Assembly (NCBI GenBank): GCA_963727575.1 | Contig: CAVSIA010000048.1 | Coordinates: 62,001 to 126,000, forward strand | Length of the DNA stretch: 64,000 bases | From: JAHQVI01 sp963727575 | GTDB lineage: Bacteria; Pseudomonadota; Alphaproteobacteria; Rhizobiales; Rhodomicrobiaceae | Direction: 5' to 3' | Part shown: positions 27,362 through 39,182 of the stretch, in pieces | Layout: every line of letters begins with the position of its first letter | Numbering within the stretch: position 1 is the stretch's first letter | Made by a program: the position numbers and the translations under genes | The notes under the pieces: generated by a model | The model's database searches: none | What the model was told of the DNA's origin: nothing | The model's input: the letters and a program-made list of their open reading frames with translations, nothing else

Positions 27362-29509
27362 ATGAGCAAGTTCCGGCCTGTATATTCCGGCAGCCAGATG
27401 CGCCGACTGTTCTCGCCTGAGAGCATCGCCATCGTCGGCGCTTCGGCGCGCCCTGGCTCGTTCGGCGCACGGACAGTGCAAAACCTGGCCCGCTTCAATG
27501 GCGAGCTCCACCTCGTCAATCCGCGCTATGAGGAGATCGGCGGCCGCCGCTGCTACGCCTCGATCGCCGATCTGCCGGATGCTCCGGACTGCGCGGTGAT
27601 CGTCACCGCGAAAGACACCGTCGAACCGCTCGTCGCCAGCGCGATCGCCGCAGGCGTCGGCGGCATCGTTCTTTATGCATCGGGTTTCGCCGAGTTGGGC
27701 GCGGGCGACTATCACGAAGCGCAGACGCGCCTCGGCCGCATGGCTGCCGAGGCCGGCGTGCCGCTGATCGGTCCGAATGCGATCGGTTTCGTCAATTTCG
27801 CGCTCGGCGCGGGCGTCACCTTTCTGACCGGCCTGGAACTCGAACTCGGCTATGATTGCGCGCCCGGGCGGCGGCGCATCGGCCTCGTCAGCCAGTCCGG
27901 CGCGCTCGGCTTCTGCCTCGGCCAGGGGATCCGCCACGGGCATTTCTTCTCGCATGTACTCTCTTGCGGCAACTCCGCCGATGTCGACGTCGCCGATGCC
28001 GCCAGCTATCTGATCGACGAGCCGTCCTGCGAGGTGATCACCTGTGTGCTGGAAGGGCTGCCCGACCCGCGGCGGCTCGAGGAGGTCGCCTGGAGAGCCT
28101 CCGCCGCGAACAAGCCGCTGCTGGTCTGCAAGATGGCGCGGGGCGAATCCGGCGCCAGCGCCGCCGCCTCGCATACCGGCTCGCTTGCCGGATCCCACGC
28201 TGCTTTCACAACCATGATCGAGCGGGCGGGCGGCGTTATGATCGACGCATTCGAATCGCTCCTGGAGACAGCGGCCTTTTTCGCCAAGGCCAAGCGGCCG
28301 GTCGCCGAAGGCGCCGCCGTGATCGCCACGTCCGGAGGCGCAGCCATCCTTGCCGCCGATGCGGCCGACGCGGCGGGCGTGCCGCTTCCCCAGCCTGCCA
28401 TCGCAGTCCGTGACACGCTCCTCAGCCACATCCCGGAATTCGGCTCGGCGCGCAATCCCTGCGACGTGACCGCGGAAGTGCTGAACAATACCCAGTCGCT
28501 GATCGCCTGCGTCAACGCTCTGCTTGAACAGGAGGACTACGGCACCCTCGTCGTCCCGCACCCGCTCGCCTATGCCAGCGCATTGCCGCGCATCGCCATT
28601 CTCGACGGCCTCGCACGCGATGCAGGCAAGATCATCTGCAGCGTCTGGCTGTCGCAATGGCTGGAAGGTCCGGGAGCGGAGGAAACCGAGGCCGCGCAGA
28701 ACCTTGCGCTGTTCCGGTCGATGGGGCGCTGTTTCGACGCGATCGCCGCGTGGAACCGCTGGCAGCGGCGTGACCGCGCCGGATCTCCGGCTCGCCCCGA
28801 TACAGGACGTGCCGCGCGGGAGCGCGCCGCCGGCATTCTGAACGAGGCCGGAGGCCGAATCGTCGGCGAAAAGCAGGCCAAGCAGATCCTCGAACTCTAC
28901 GGCGTGCCGGTGGTGAGCGAGGCCCTGGCAACCACTGCACAGGATGCGCGCGAACTGGCCGCGTCCATGCCTCTGCCCCTGGTGATGAAGATCGATTCCC
29001 CCGATCTGCCGCATAAAACCGAGATCGGCGGCGTCGCGCTGAACCTGGCGACGCCGGAAGAGGTAGCGGCGGAATTCGAGGCGATGACGCAGCGCGTGCA
29101 CGCGGCGCGGCCCGATGCGCGGATCGACGGGGTGCTTCTCCAGCCGATGGTGCCCAAGGGTGTGGAGATCGTCGTCGGTGCCCGGCACGACCCGGCATTC
29201 GGCTCGCTGATCCTCGTCGGCATCGGCGGCGTGTTGGTCGAATTGCTGCAGGACACGGTGACCGCGCCGGCTCCCGTGACCGCGCGGCAGGCGGCCGACA
29301 TGCTCCGTAAGCTGAAGATGGCGCGAATTTTCGACGGCTTCCGCGACCTGCCCGCCGTTGACGTCGAGCGTCTCGCCGATATCGTCACGCGCATCTCGGA
29401 CTTCGCCGCCGATCACCAAGACCGCATCGACGAGCTCGACATCAATCCGCTGATCTGCAACGGCAGCACGATCATCGCGGTCGACGCGCTTATCGTGCGC
29501 AAGGGTTGA
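27362..29509 (+). CDS. ADP-forming acetate/acyl--CoA ligase family protein
   Basis: 715 residues, intact. An N-terminal CoA-binding domain (RRLFSPESIAIVGASARPGS) is followed by succinyl-CoA ligase-like alpha domains with GLVSQSGALG and the phospho-His region KMARGESGASAAASHTGSLAGS. The C-terminal third is an ATP-grasp domain (AKQILELYGVPVV, VMKIDSPDLPHKTEIGGV, ELDINPLI). The order matches fused alpha-beta NDP-forming acyl-CoA synthetases, which interconvert acyl-CoA and acid with ADP/ATP. The acid cannot be read from sequence. The start follows GGGAGACCCA. A strong hairpin separates it from the convergent giant gene. Confidence 0.9.
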   Translation: MSKFRPVYSGSQMRRLFSPESIAIVGASARPGSFGARTVQNLARFNGELHLVNPRYEEIGGRRCYASIADLPDAPDCAVIVTAKDTVEPLVASAIAAGVGGIVLYASGFAELGAGDYHEAQTRLGRMAAEAGVPLIGPNAIGFVNFALGAGVTFLTGLELELGYDCAPGRRRIGLVSQSGALGFCLGQGIRHGHFFSHVLSCGNSADVDVADAASYLIDEPSCEVITCVLEGLPDPRRLEEVAWRASAANKPLLVCKMARGESGASAAASHTGSLAGSHAAFTTMIERAGGVMIDAFESLLETAAFFAKAKRPVAEGAAVIATSGGAAILAADAADAAGVPLPQPAIAVRDTLLSHIPEFGSARNPCDVTAEVLNNTQSLIACVNALLEQEDYGTLVVPHPLAYASALPRIAILDGLARDAGKIICSVWLSQWLEGPGAEETEAAQNLALFRSMGRCFDAIAAWNRWQRRDRAGSPARPDTGRAARERAAGILNEAGGRIVGEKQAKQILELYGVPVVSEALATTAQDARELAASMPLPLVMKIDSPDLPHKTEIGGVALNLATPEEVAAEFEAMTQRVHAARPDARIDGVLLQPMVPKGVEIVVGARHDPAFGSLILVGIGGVLVELLQDTVTAPAPVTARQAADMLRKLKMARIFDGFRDLPAVDVERLADIVTRISDFAADHQDRIDELDINPLICNGSTIIAVDALIVRKG

Positions 29510-29538
29510 GCCCAACGGCAACTCGCAGACATATCGAA

Positions 29539-29573
29539 CGACGCAAGCGGGGACAGAGGCCCCGCTTGCGTCG
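29539..29573. terminator. Bidirectional terminator-like hairpin
   Basis: CGACGCAAGCGGGG (29539-29552) pairs perfectly with CCCCGCTTGCGTCG (29560-29573) across a 7-base loop: a 14-base perfect stem. It fills the 70-base gap between two convergent genes and would stop transcription from both sides. There is no long T-run. Confidence 0.7.
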
Positions 29574-29579
29574 CGGGTC

Positions 29580-32500
29580 CTACCAGCCGATGTCGTCCAA
29601 CCCCTGTTCGAGCGCATGGAGCCACGCCTCGAGCGAGGCATGATTGGCCGTCGTGATGCCCTGCCCGCCGGCATCCATTCCCAGCGCCTGCAGCAGCCGT
29701 TCCACGGCCTTGGCCGAAGGCCCGGGGTCGGTTGCGCCCTGCAGATCGACACGGGCTTTTTCGATCCGCCTAGCACGATCGGCCGTGTAGGTAACGCCGA
29801 GATCGAAGATGAGGTTGACCCCGGAGGCGGTTGCGCCAATCAGGCCGAAATTTCCGCTATTGAGGACGGCCAGCGTGATGGTGTTGCCGGCGGCGCCCAT
29901 GCCGGAGGCTTCGATTCCCGTGAGCAGACGGGTCTGTAGGCGTCCGAACCGGCGGCTCAGCTCCGGATTGATGTTCCCGCGGCCAAAGCGGTTCGCCAAC
30001 AGCTTTTGCCAGATCATGACCGACTGAGTTGCGCCGACGGCCAGCGTAAATACGCCTCCGACCGCGCCTGCGATGATCTGAGGCGCACCCGGCGGCAAGG
30101 CGGCAACCGTAGCCAACGTCGTCGCTCCGGCGCCGGTCGCACTGGCGGCGGCCGATGTACTGATAAAGAGGTTTTGCCGCCGGCCTTTCCGGGTCCGGGC
30201 ATCCAGATCGAGCAGACTGGACGCCTGCACGCCCAGCGCCCGGTCTCCCGAAATCTGGCCGATACCGATGACCGCCATCAGAGCATGGTGCGCAAGGGGC
30301 ATGTCGCCCTTGCTCCAGTCGACATCTTCGATATTGGCGTGGCCCGGGTCTTCGGTCGCGGCCCATTGCGCCGTTTCACGATAGATATGGTCGGCATCGA
30401 CATCGAGCTGCATCATCGACGATACGAATTCGCCCAGCCGATTTTCGGGGATGCCGATCTCGCGGCCGACATTGACGACATGGTGAGCAAATGCGCTCAC
30501 GGCGGCGCCGCGGCCGTCTTCGAAGATCGACTCCCATACGCGGCGCGACAACTCCTGCCGGTAAAGGCCGCGGCCGAACAGGGCCGCGCGGGCGATACCC
30601 GCCGCCGGGCCGACAAAGGGGATAAGGCCGGCGACAGCACCCGTCGCGGTGGCCGCCGAATTCGGCAGCCATCATCCACCGAGCGCCGGTCTGTTCCGTC
30701 CACGGAGAGCCTGCGCCGGTCCCGGTTTGCGGATCGTCGAGGTTCGGGGTCCGAACCCGCCCGCCAGGCATGGCGCGAGTTTCGAGGCCCTCGATAGCCC
30801 CCGGGTCCGTCCCCTCTTCCGCCGGATTTTCCGCCCGTGCCAGTTCGGCCAATGCCTGTTTGAAGTCCTCGTTGAGGAACTTGTTTGCAATCCACTCGAA
30901 CTCGATGCCCTGGAACAGCTCCGTACCCATTTGGCGCATCTGATCTCGGCCGACGACGATCGGCGTCTCACGCCCGTCGGGCCCAGTGACATGCACACCA
31001 TTCTGGACGAGGTCGGCCATCTCGTGGCCCGGCAGCACGCCATCGCCGATCTCATCAGCCTTCTGGCGCAGGACCGTCGCATAATCCCTCAGATCCCGCG
31101 CCGCAAGGCCGGCCTGCTCGGTGCCCATTCGATCCACCAGGCGCGACATCGGCCCACCGTCCGGCGCCTCCATGCTTGCGGCAATACCATCGAGTTCGGC
31201 AGCCATGGAGTCGTAGGTCTCGGCATTCATCGTCTTGGAGAAGCCGCGATCGGCAAGCCGCTCGAAATTCCGGCGCAGCAGATTGAGGCCGAGTTCACGG
31301 TCGTTGCTGGCAAGCTCGACGAAGAACTCCGTGAGCGTAGTGAGATTTTGCAGATATTGAGAGCGGTTGACCGGCTTCACGGTGTCGGTGCCGAAAATGA
31401 CATCTTCCGGATGCCGCCTGATGAACTGGATCAGCCCTCTCCGGAGACTTGTGTTGGTCGCGAACTGGATACCGTTGTCGTTCCAGGAGATATCGAACTT
31501 TGCGCCGGGCGCCGCGCGCTTGACTTCCTCCATCTTGAGGATCTGCGTGGAGATTTTGTCGCCATAGCCCGCATCGGCGAGCCAGTCCGGCGTGTCCACC
31601 AGCCTCAAATCATAGTTCACATAGCGACCACCGCCGGCATGGTCGAGGATGATGCTGGCATCCTCATTCTGGGCGAACGGCGAGACAAGATCCAGAAGCG
31701 GATCGAGCTTGTTGTAACCATGATCGCTCGTCGCGACCAGGCGCCCGCCTCCTCTTCCAACCCTTGCGGTACCCCAGTCGGAGTGAATTGAGGTGAGCTT
31801 GCCGAATACCGACTGCACGGCCAGCCACCGTGCGGCAGCCGCCACATGCACCGGATTGTCGAAGTCGAAATCCTCACCGGCAATCCTGAGCTGCGTCGTC
31901 ACATTCTCTTTCTGCAGCGTCGTTTCGCCGGCGCCGGTGATCTCGTAATAGTTCTCGGCGAGGTTCTCCAGGAGATAACGCGCCGATGCGCGGATCGGCC
32001 GGATCGAAGCCTGTCAGAGACAGGTGCGCGACCAGCGCGTGACGCGGCTCCTCCTTGGCCAGCGCCTGGATCCGCTTGCCATTCATGGACGCGCCCTCGG
32101 GAAGCTGGCCGACCAATTCAGCAAGCCTGGTGTGATCTTCGAGGAACGCGGCCCGGTCCATGCTTGCGGCAAGCGTCGGATCGTGTCGGGCAACGCCCCG
32201 CATCAGCGTCGCCCATTCGGCATAGTTGGCGCGCATGGTCCGATGTGCATCGATGTGGCGCTGGTCCAGAGCGCGCGCGCCCGCATAGCTCAGCGGCGGA
32301 CTGTTGGTATGGGTGTAGTGGCCAACACCGCAGCCTTGCGGGATACCGCAGACGAGCACTTCGGAATAGCGTCCGGCCATATTGACGAGATGCCGGTAGT
32401 AATTGCCTTTGCGGGCGTCGTAGCCTTCCGGATGCGCGTGGCCGTCATGCGCGATGGAGAAGAGCGCACGCACGTAACGGATCACCTTCGGCAATTGCAG

Positions 32501-35500
32501 CGCGAAGCCGGAAACCGGCGGCGGTGCCGCATTCGGCCCGGCATAGAAGCGGTACAGATCGATGAGCGGCGGCGTCTTCTCCGCTACATGCGCGACGCGG
32601 TTGTTGTAGAAGCCGCGCAGACCTTCCCGATAGGGGCCGAGATTGCCCGTGGTATCTGTCCGTGAGCGGACATCGGCAAGATGGTCCGCACCTGCCGATA
32701 CGTTCCGCAGGATCCGGGTGGTATTGCCATTCGCGTCAACCACGTTCACATAGTTGGCGCGTGTCGTCACGCCAATTGAATTGACGGCGAACCCATCCGG
32801 CGATCTGGGCGGATTGAGGTGAATTTCCGGCTCTGCAGGCGCAGGCGGCGCTGCCTCAAGCGCCGGATACACCGGCCCGGCCGTAAGCTCGAGCGGCCCT
32901 TCGCGGCGACCGAACAGGAACGCATCGCCAGGCGGCACCGGCGGCTGCCCGCCGCCAGTGTCCGCATCCGGCGGAGCCTCGCCTTCCGTCGACGCTTGAT
33001 GAACAATCGGATCGGTACCGTCAGGATCATCCGGGATTTGGCGGCACACGCCGCGATCGCATGCGCTCGTCAAGTCCGAGAGAGAAGATCTCGCCCTCAT
33101 CTTCGTAGCGCTGAAGCACTGTCTCGAACCTGCTCCATGGCCCCTGGATCGCCCTGCAAAGCCGCTCGGAAGAAGGTTTCGTCGCCCAATTGGCGATCGA
33201 TCATATCCATGATTTGCGTGTCGCGCGGGCTCACGACCTCATCGAGACCCGCCAGATGATTGGCGACCTCATCGAGTGTCGGTTCCGCCTGGCCCGCCCG
33301 CGGATCCCAATGCGCGTTGGAGTCGAGCCGCCGCATGATAAGGTACTCGACGGCACCATCGTAGAGGCTGAAAGGGTCGCCGAGACCATCGCTGTAGTCG
33401 CGAGACGTGCGGCTGTAGGCACCGACCAAGTCCTGGAAATTCGGGTCAATCAGCTTCCGTGCAACTTGATCACGCACGTAGCTGGCATCCGGTGCGCCCT
33501 CGATCTCCGTGCGGAGACCTTCGAATTCATCAGGAGTGAGAAGCGCATTGTTCCGATTCTCCGGGAGCCAGGACTGAAACACGTCCTGATAGGCAAACGC
33601 CTCGGATTGCACCACGTCCGCCGCAGGGTCCCAGCCGTGGGGCCCCACAGGGCCTTGCATATTTTGTTGCTGAGGCTGCTGAATCCACCGGATCGGGCCG
33701 CGATCGGTTGGCATGAACTCGTCGCCCGAGAACGGATCGAAATCCCGTGAACCCGCGGCCGGCGGCAACTCGCCAGGAATGACCTGACCCTCGACCACGT
33801 TGAGACCATCCCCCGGCGGCAGAGCGAGACGCCCGGACTGAAGCTGCGAAGGCCCAGCATCGGTTGCATCATCCGCGCCAAGGGTGGTGACCCGATAGAC
33901 GCCGTCGCTGCCTCTCTCGCCGGGGATTGGATCGATGACGTCTGGCGCCGGTTCCTGAGCGCGATCGTATAGGCTAGACGCCCGATATGTGCCGTCTCGG
34001 TTGACGCTGAGAAAATGCACGTTCTCCGGGACCACCATTCCGTCGCGCGCTGCGGTCTCGAAGATCATGATGTCGCGCGGGGTCTCCCCCTGAAGCCTGA
34101 TGCCATCATCACCCGCTACAAAGCGTTGCGAAAACAGCGCCGAGTTCGACGTTCGGATCGAGCCCCTCCGGCGTCATGCGCTGCATGAGAAGGGATCCGT
34201 CCTCCTGGCGAACTGCAAGCAGATTGACGCGCCCTTCCGGGTGCATATCCGGAGCCAACGCGCCATCGCGCATCGCATGCGCTCGGGACCCGGCGATGCC
34301 GACGCCCATTTGCGCCGCGCCGCCGCCGAGCAGAAGTACATCCCAGCTCGCGCTGTCGATGCTCCAGTCGGTGAGATCGAGCTGGCCGTTCATCGCCATT
34401 TGAGCCAGCGACGTGCCCTGCACGCCGATATCGGCGAGGCCTGTTCCGGTGGCGGTAAAGGCAAGAGCCCGCGGCGCCGATGCGAGGCGAGCGCTGTACA
34501 GCGTCGACTGCAGACCTTCACCGAACAGGTTGGCGCCGACGCCGCGACTGAGCCCGGTGCTGGTCCGGCCAATGCTCGCCAGTGCCGCCTCGTCGGCAAG
34601 CGTTGCACCCCGGCCGACATTGGCCAGAGAAGCCGTCAATGCGACCGGCCGCATCGCGGCAAGACCGGTCACGGTTGCGACGCCGCCAACCCAGAGGCTC
34701 GTCGCGGTAGGATCGAACAGGCCGAACCAGGCCCCCTCGCCGCCGACATTGATCGGATTGAAAGACTGGCCGTGATCGTGCATGTAATCCGGCCTGCTCG
34801 CCTGTACGATAGGCACCGTAAGCCATTGCGGCACCGGCAAGTAGCGGCGCGGCGAGGCCGCCGGTTCCGGCAATCAGCAGACCGCCGCCGATGAGGCCGA
34901 CGACCGCGGCAGCGCGGTCCGCCCAGGGCTGGATCTTTTCCCAGGTCGTCGTGATCGCGGCGTCGACACCGTCGAAATTGATATTGTTGACGTGTCCGCT
35001 GGCATCGGTGTGCAGCAGCATATCGTCCGTCGACACCATATAAAGACGCCCCTTGTCGTCGAGGGCGTTGTCCTTCTGGAATTTCTCGAAATCGTCGTAT
35101 TTCCAGGTAACGTTCGCTCCGTTGGCGGCGTTCGCCACCACGCTCGGGTCGATGATCACGTCCTCATCGTCGAGGTGCTTACCCGCGCGGCCGGAACCGG
35201 CCGTATGGCGGACCGTCTCTTCGCGCGTAATTTCGCCGTCGTTATTCTTGTCGCCTTCCACGCGCAGAAGATAGGTGGTCATCACGCCGTCCGTCGGCGA
35301 AGCATAGACGGCGGGCGTGACCGTCAGCATGGCGTCATCGCCGCCGACGTCCCGGATCCACTCGCGCATCTGGTCGATCTGCTTGCGCTTCTCGGGATCG
35401 GTGAACTTGATGTCGCCGAGCCCAGCGGCGGGATTGTCCACCTCCAGGCGCAGAGCGTCGCCGATCAGATTGACCTGCTTGACTTCGTGGATCTGCGCAA

Positions 35501-37730
35501 GTTTGCCCGGGTCCGTATATCGCGCCTCGGTCGGCCCGGCATTGGGATTGTCGGCTGGCAGACCCATCGCTTCGCCGATAGCATTGTCCGTGACCGGATC
35601 GTTGCCGAAGATTGTGTTTCGTCGCGAACAGGTCACCCGGCTTTGCGGCAAGGCTGTCGAAAATCTGCTGAAGCTTCTCGTCGCGATTCTCCGAGAACAG
35701 TTCGAACTGCTCCCGATTCTGCGTCTTCCTCAGGGCGTCTTCGGCATCGTGATATGTGCTGTCGTAGCCGGCCTGGAGGTTGTCGATGAAATATTTATCC
35801 GCGCCGTCCGCCTTGAGCTGCTTGAGGACCGCATCGCCAAGCGCGGCGCCCGTGCCATCCTTATTGACGATGGTGAGGCCCTGCAGATTGACCGGCATTG
35901 CATTGTCGTCGCGGGGGGGGACGTCACCCACTTCGCCAGATCTGCTACGCCTTCGTCGCTGGCATGATCGCCAAGGATCTTGACGCCGTCCTCGATGCGG
36001 CCGCCACCCATCTTGGCGATCAGAGCGGGATCGAGATCCGTCACGAGGTCGACCAGCACATCGGCCGCCGGTGCGGGGGTGCCCTGGCTTATCTGCTTCA
36101 GCCATTCACCGACCGCCGCGGGATATTCCATCTTTTCGCTGGATTTATTCAGGATGGCGAGCTGATCGGTGAAATATTGCGTCACCTGATCGCTGACGCT
36201 GCCCCAAATCCTCTCACGTCCATCAACACTGACGGCGGACTTCATATTCGCCGACAGAAGCTGCATGGCCTCGCCCATCTTCGTGTTGGGCTGCCAGTCC
36301 GGATTGCGGAAGTCGCCCTCGTCCAGATATTCGTCGAGGATCTTGTCGAGGCCCGCTTCGGGGAACTCGCTGCCGAGCAGATTTCCGACTTCCGTCTGCA
36401 CATAGTCGACGCGGACATCGTCGATCGTGGTCAGCATGGAGCGAAGAAACTGGCCGCGCTCCGTATCGGGCAGGTTGGTAATCGCGGTTTTCGCGGCCTC
36501 CTGTCCGAGCTTGACGTAGTCTGACCGCGTCGGCTGCGGGGCATCCCCGCTCGCTTCGGGGATCTCGATCGGCGTGTTCGTATATTTGAGCACGATGAAC
36601 GACATCGGGTCTTCTTCGGCCAGAGCCTTCTCCGCGTCGTTCGCAGGTTGGGCCTGATCCACACCGAGCGTCACCGCCAGCGCAACGGTCGGCTTATCGC
36701 CGCTGTTGTAGGCATCCTTGAGCCAGCCCGGCGCATTGTCGCCTCCCGGCAGCTCGTTCATATTCGCCGTGAGTTGCGCGTAGGCAGGTCCCTTGTCTCT
36801 GATGAGATGCTGGAAATAGACGCTTCCGGCCAGATCCGGATGGCTCAATTCCATTGAATTCTGAGCCGCTTGAACCTGCTCGGGCGAATAGAGCTTGCGC
36901 CCACCGTCGAGCGCCGCCGGCCCCGTCTGCTCAAGGGCCAGGTTGAACTCGTTCATCACCGCCTTGTTATAGGCGGCGTCCGCCTTGGCGAAATCCTCCT
37001 GCGCCGATTGAAGCTCCGGCGTGTTGGTTTGCGGGACCTCGCGGCCGGCCGCTCCGTCGAATTCCGGCGTCGCTGCGTCCGCATTCTCCTGCGCGGTCTT
37101 GAGACGCCCGGCTGCATCGTTGAGCGCCTCGCCCGTCTCGCTGACGTCGGTCGCCGCCGCGCGGATCTCCGGCGTTTCGGATGTGACCCTGGTCGCTGCG
37201 GAATCGACGGCGCTGTCGATAAGCCCGTCGGCATTATCGTCGCCCCCGTCGCGCGCCTTGATCTCAGCCGCCTTATCGGTCACCGCGCTTCTTACCGCCG
37301 CCTCGTCGCCATCCGTCTCTTCAGCGGTAACGCGCAGTTCGTCCTGCACGGCTGCCTGATAGGTTGCGTCGGATTGGGCAAGTTGCCCAACAGCCTGCTT
37401 GCCCTGATCGGACTTTTTCCAATCGGTATTGAAGGCGGTCTCAGCCTGCGCCCGCGTTTTGAATTGATGCTGATGCTGCGACGCCCAGCTCTTGCCGTAG
37501 GAGTCGACCTTGCCGTTGTAGTCGCTGCGGGCCGTCTTCAGGTCTTTGGCGGCCGTGGTCGTCTTCGTGGCCGCTTTCGTTGCAGCCGGAGACGTGTGCC
37601 TGGCCGCGGCCGCGGCATCCCGCTTCTCCTCGGACGCGATGACTGGTGTAAATGATGCGCGCCGCGCTTCCCGCGCCGTTTCGGGGTCCATCTTCGGGAC
37701 ACCGGTCCCATAGTCTCCAGCAATCCGCAT
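29580..37730 (-). CDS. Giant protein of unknown function (~2,700 residues; eight frame breaks)
   Basis: From ATG 37730 (GAGG 7 bases upstream) to TAG 29582 the segments join into one frame once single-base breaks near 35913, 35624, 34787, 34133, 33118, 33040, 31983 and 30658 are repaired. Each join is protein-like and leaves no internal stop. The N-terminal 250 residues are Ala/Lys/Glu-rich and probably helical or coiled coil. EF-hand-like loops occur (DKNNDGEITREE, and DDNADGLIDSAV). Hydrophobic blocks lie in the middle (AAAVVGLIGGGLLIAGTGGL) and near the C-terminus (three segments, around 30200-29770). No signal peptide is seen. HGQSFNPINVGGEG recalls DUF4781-type proteins (memory only, weak). 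Possibly a secreted effector or toxin-like protein; function open. Confidence 0.7.
35913..35920. repeat. Run of eight G inside the giant gene
   Basis: A mononucleotide run of eight (C on the coding strand) at exactly the point where the frame changes from WVTSP to PRDDNAMPVNLQG. Nine bases (or six) would restore the frame. It could be a length error or a true phase-variable tract. Confidence 0.7.
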
Positions 37731-38182
37731 ATCGGCACCTCATGGCGACGTTTCGATCCGGCCACCAAATTCCGGGTCGCGCTTGCGCACGACGGCTTGA
37801 GATATGAGATTAAACGATTTCAATGACAATTTGAAGAGATTTTATAGATGAATTCAAATTCAAATTCGTCAAAGTGAGCAGAGGCGTAGACGTGGGGGCC
37901 ATAAATGTGTAAAATCACCGGGCCCATCTGAAGTATGCCGCCCGATCGGGCCAATCGTCTTACCCTCGCGCATCTCTCTGCCCTCGGGACGCGCAAAACA
38001 GCTTCCGCAGCTTGCGCCCGTTTGCGGCCTCAGAAAGTCTGTCGCAAAACAGTAATATCATGCAAGGCGAATGCGGCGGTCCCGCGACGGCGGCCGATAA
38101 AATGGCCTTGTCGTCGGTTTTGAGTGGCGCCGCGCCCACAGAAAATCGATGATAAAAGCGATGTTGCCCAGGAGCTCCGATA
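37731..38182. other. Divergent promoter region, giant gene / EEP gene
   Basis: 452 bases with no gene. Bases 37795-37880 are very AT-rich and contain a short tandem AATTCA repeat. This is the likely promoter and activator region of the giant gene on the minus strand. I looked for a rhizobial tts box (type III secretion promoter) and saw none. Confidence 0.5.
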
Positions 38183-39158
38183 TTGCGAATCGCAAGCTTC
38201 AATCTGGAAAATCTGTCGGACGAGAAAAACGCCGCAGTCCCGCCCGACGAGCGCAACGCCATCCTGCGGCCGCAGCTCGACCGGCTCGCCGCCGATATTC
38301 TGTGCCTTCAAGAGGTCGACGCAAGCCGGCCGAGCGCCTCGTCCGCGCGTTCGCTCAGCGCGCTGGACGGCTTGCTGCAAGGCACCGCCTATCGTGATTT
38401 CCATCGCGCGAGCACCGGCAAGCCCGAGACCGGTGAGCCTCGCGACAAGCATAATCTCGTCGTGTTGAGCCGCTGGCCGATTCTGTGCTCGCAGCAATTC
38501 GTCAACGACCTCCTCGCCGCGCCGCGCTATCGCTGCGTAACTGCCGAGCCACCCGACTGCGGAGGAGAGCGTCGCCTGGGACCGCCCGATCCTCGCCGCG
38601 GAGATCGCGCATCCGGGAGGGGCCACGGTTCGCATCGTCAATATGCATCTGAAGGCGCCGCTCGCCTCTTTCATCCCCGGCCAGAAAGCCGGTCCATTCG
38701 CGTGGAAAAGCGTCGCGGGTTGGGCGGAAGGGTTCTATCTGGCGGCGATGAAACGCGCAGGTCAGGCGCTTGAGGCGCGGCTGCTGGTCGATCGCATGTT
38801 CGACGACACGCCGGATGCGCTGATCGCCGTCTGCGGCGACTTCAATTCCGAGGAGCGCGAGGTGCCGTTCCGCATTCTTGCCGGCGATACCGAGGACACC
38901 GGCAATGGCCGGCTGGCCGGGCACGAACTGGTGGCATTGGAGCACACGCTATCGGACTCCCGGCGCTTCACCGTGATCCATGCGGGACGCAAATTGATGC
39001 TCGATCACATTCTCGTCTCGCGGCCGCTGCTCGGCCGGTTCCGGACCATGGAAGTGCACAACGAGGCACTGGGGGATGAGCTGATCGCCTACACGTTGAT
39101 CGAGCGCACGCCGGAATCCTATCATGCGCCGGTGGTCGCCGATTTCGATCTCGGCTAG
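38183..39158 (+). CDS. Endonuclease/exonuclease/phosphatase (EEP) family protein (frame broken)
   Basis: About 325 residues. TTG 38183 is the start (AGGAG 7-8 bases upstream), giving MRIASFNLENL, the first EEP motif. It is followed by ILCLQEVDA (catalytic Glu), VNMHLKA, AVCGDFNSEE (Asp/Asn pair), LDHILVS and the final PVVADF in place of the common SDHxPV. The frame changes near 38548; reading CCC as CC gives AEPPTAEESVAWDRPILAAEI. Members cleave phosphodiester or phosphomonoester bonds of nucleic acids, lipids or sugars. The His preceding PVVADF (YHAPVVADF) probably serves as the catalytic His. The substrate is unknown; no signal peptide. Confidence 0.85.
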
Positions 39159-39182
39159 ACATCGCGGCGCCCGGGCGCCCGC

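Noticed and set aside
27110..29839. A 909-residue open frame on the minus strand
   Set aside because: It is the antisense of the intact acyl-CoA synthetase gene; composition is Arg/Gly/His-rich and no domain is visible.
30376..31902. Separate gene boundaries within the giant gene
   Set aside because: Internal ATGs lack ribosome-binding sites, and protein-like sequence continues upstream of each across the frame breaks.
37731..38182. Possible tts box (type III secretion promoter) before the giant gene
   Set aside because: No match to the tts consensus and no type III secretion genes in the window.
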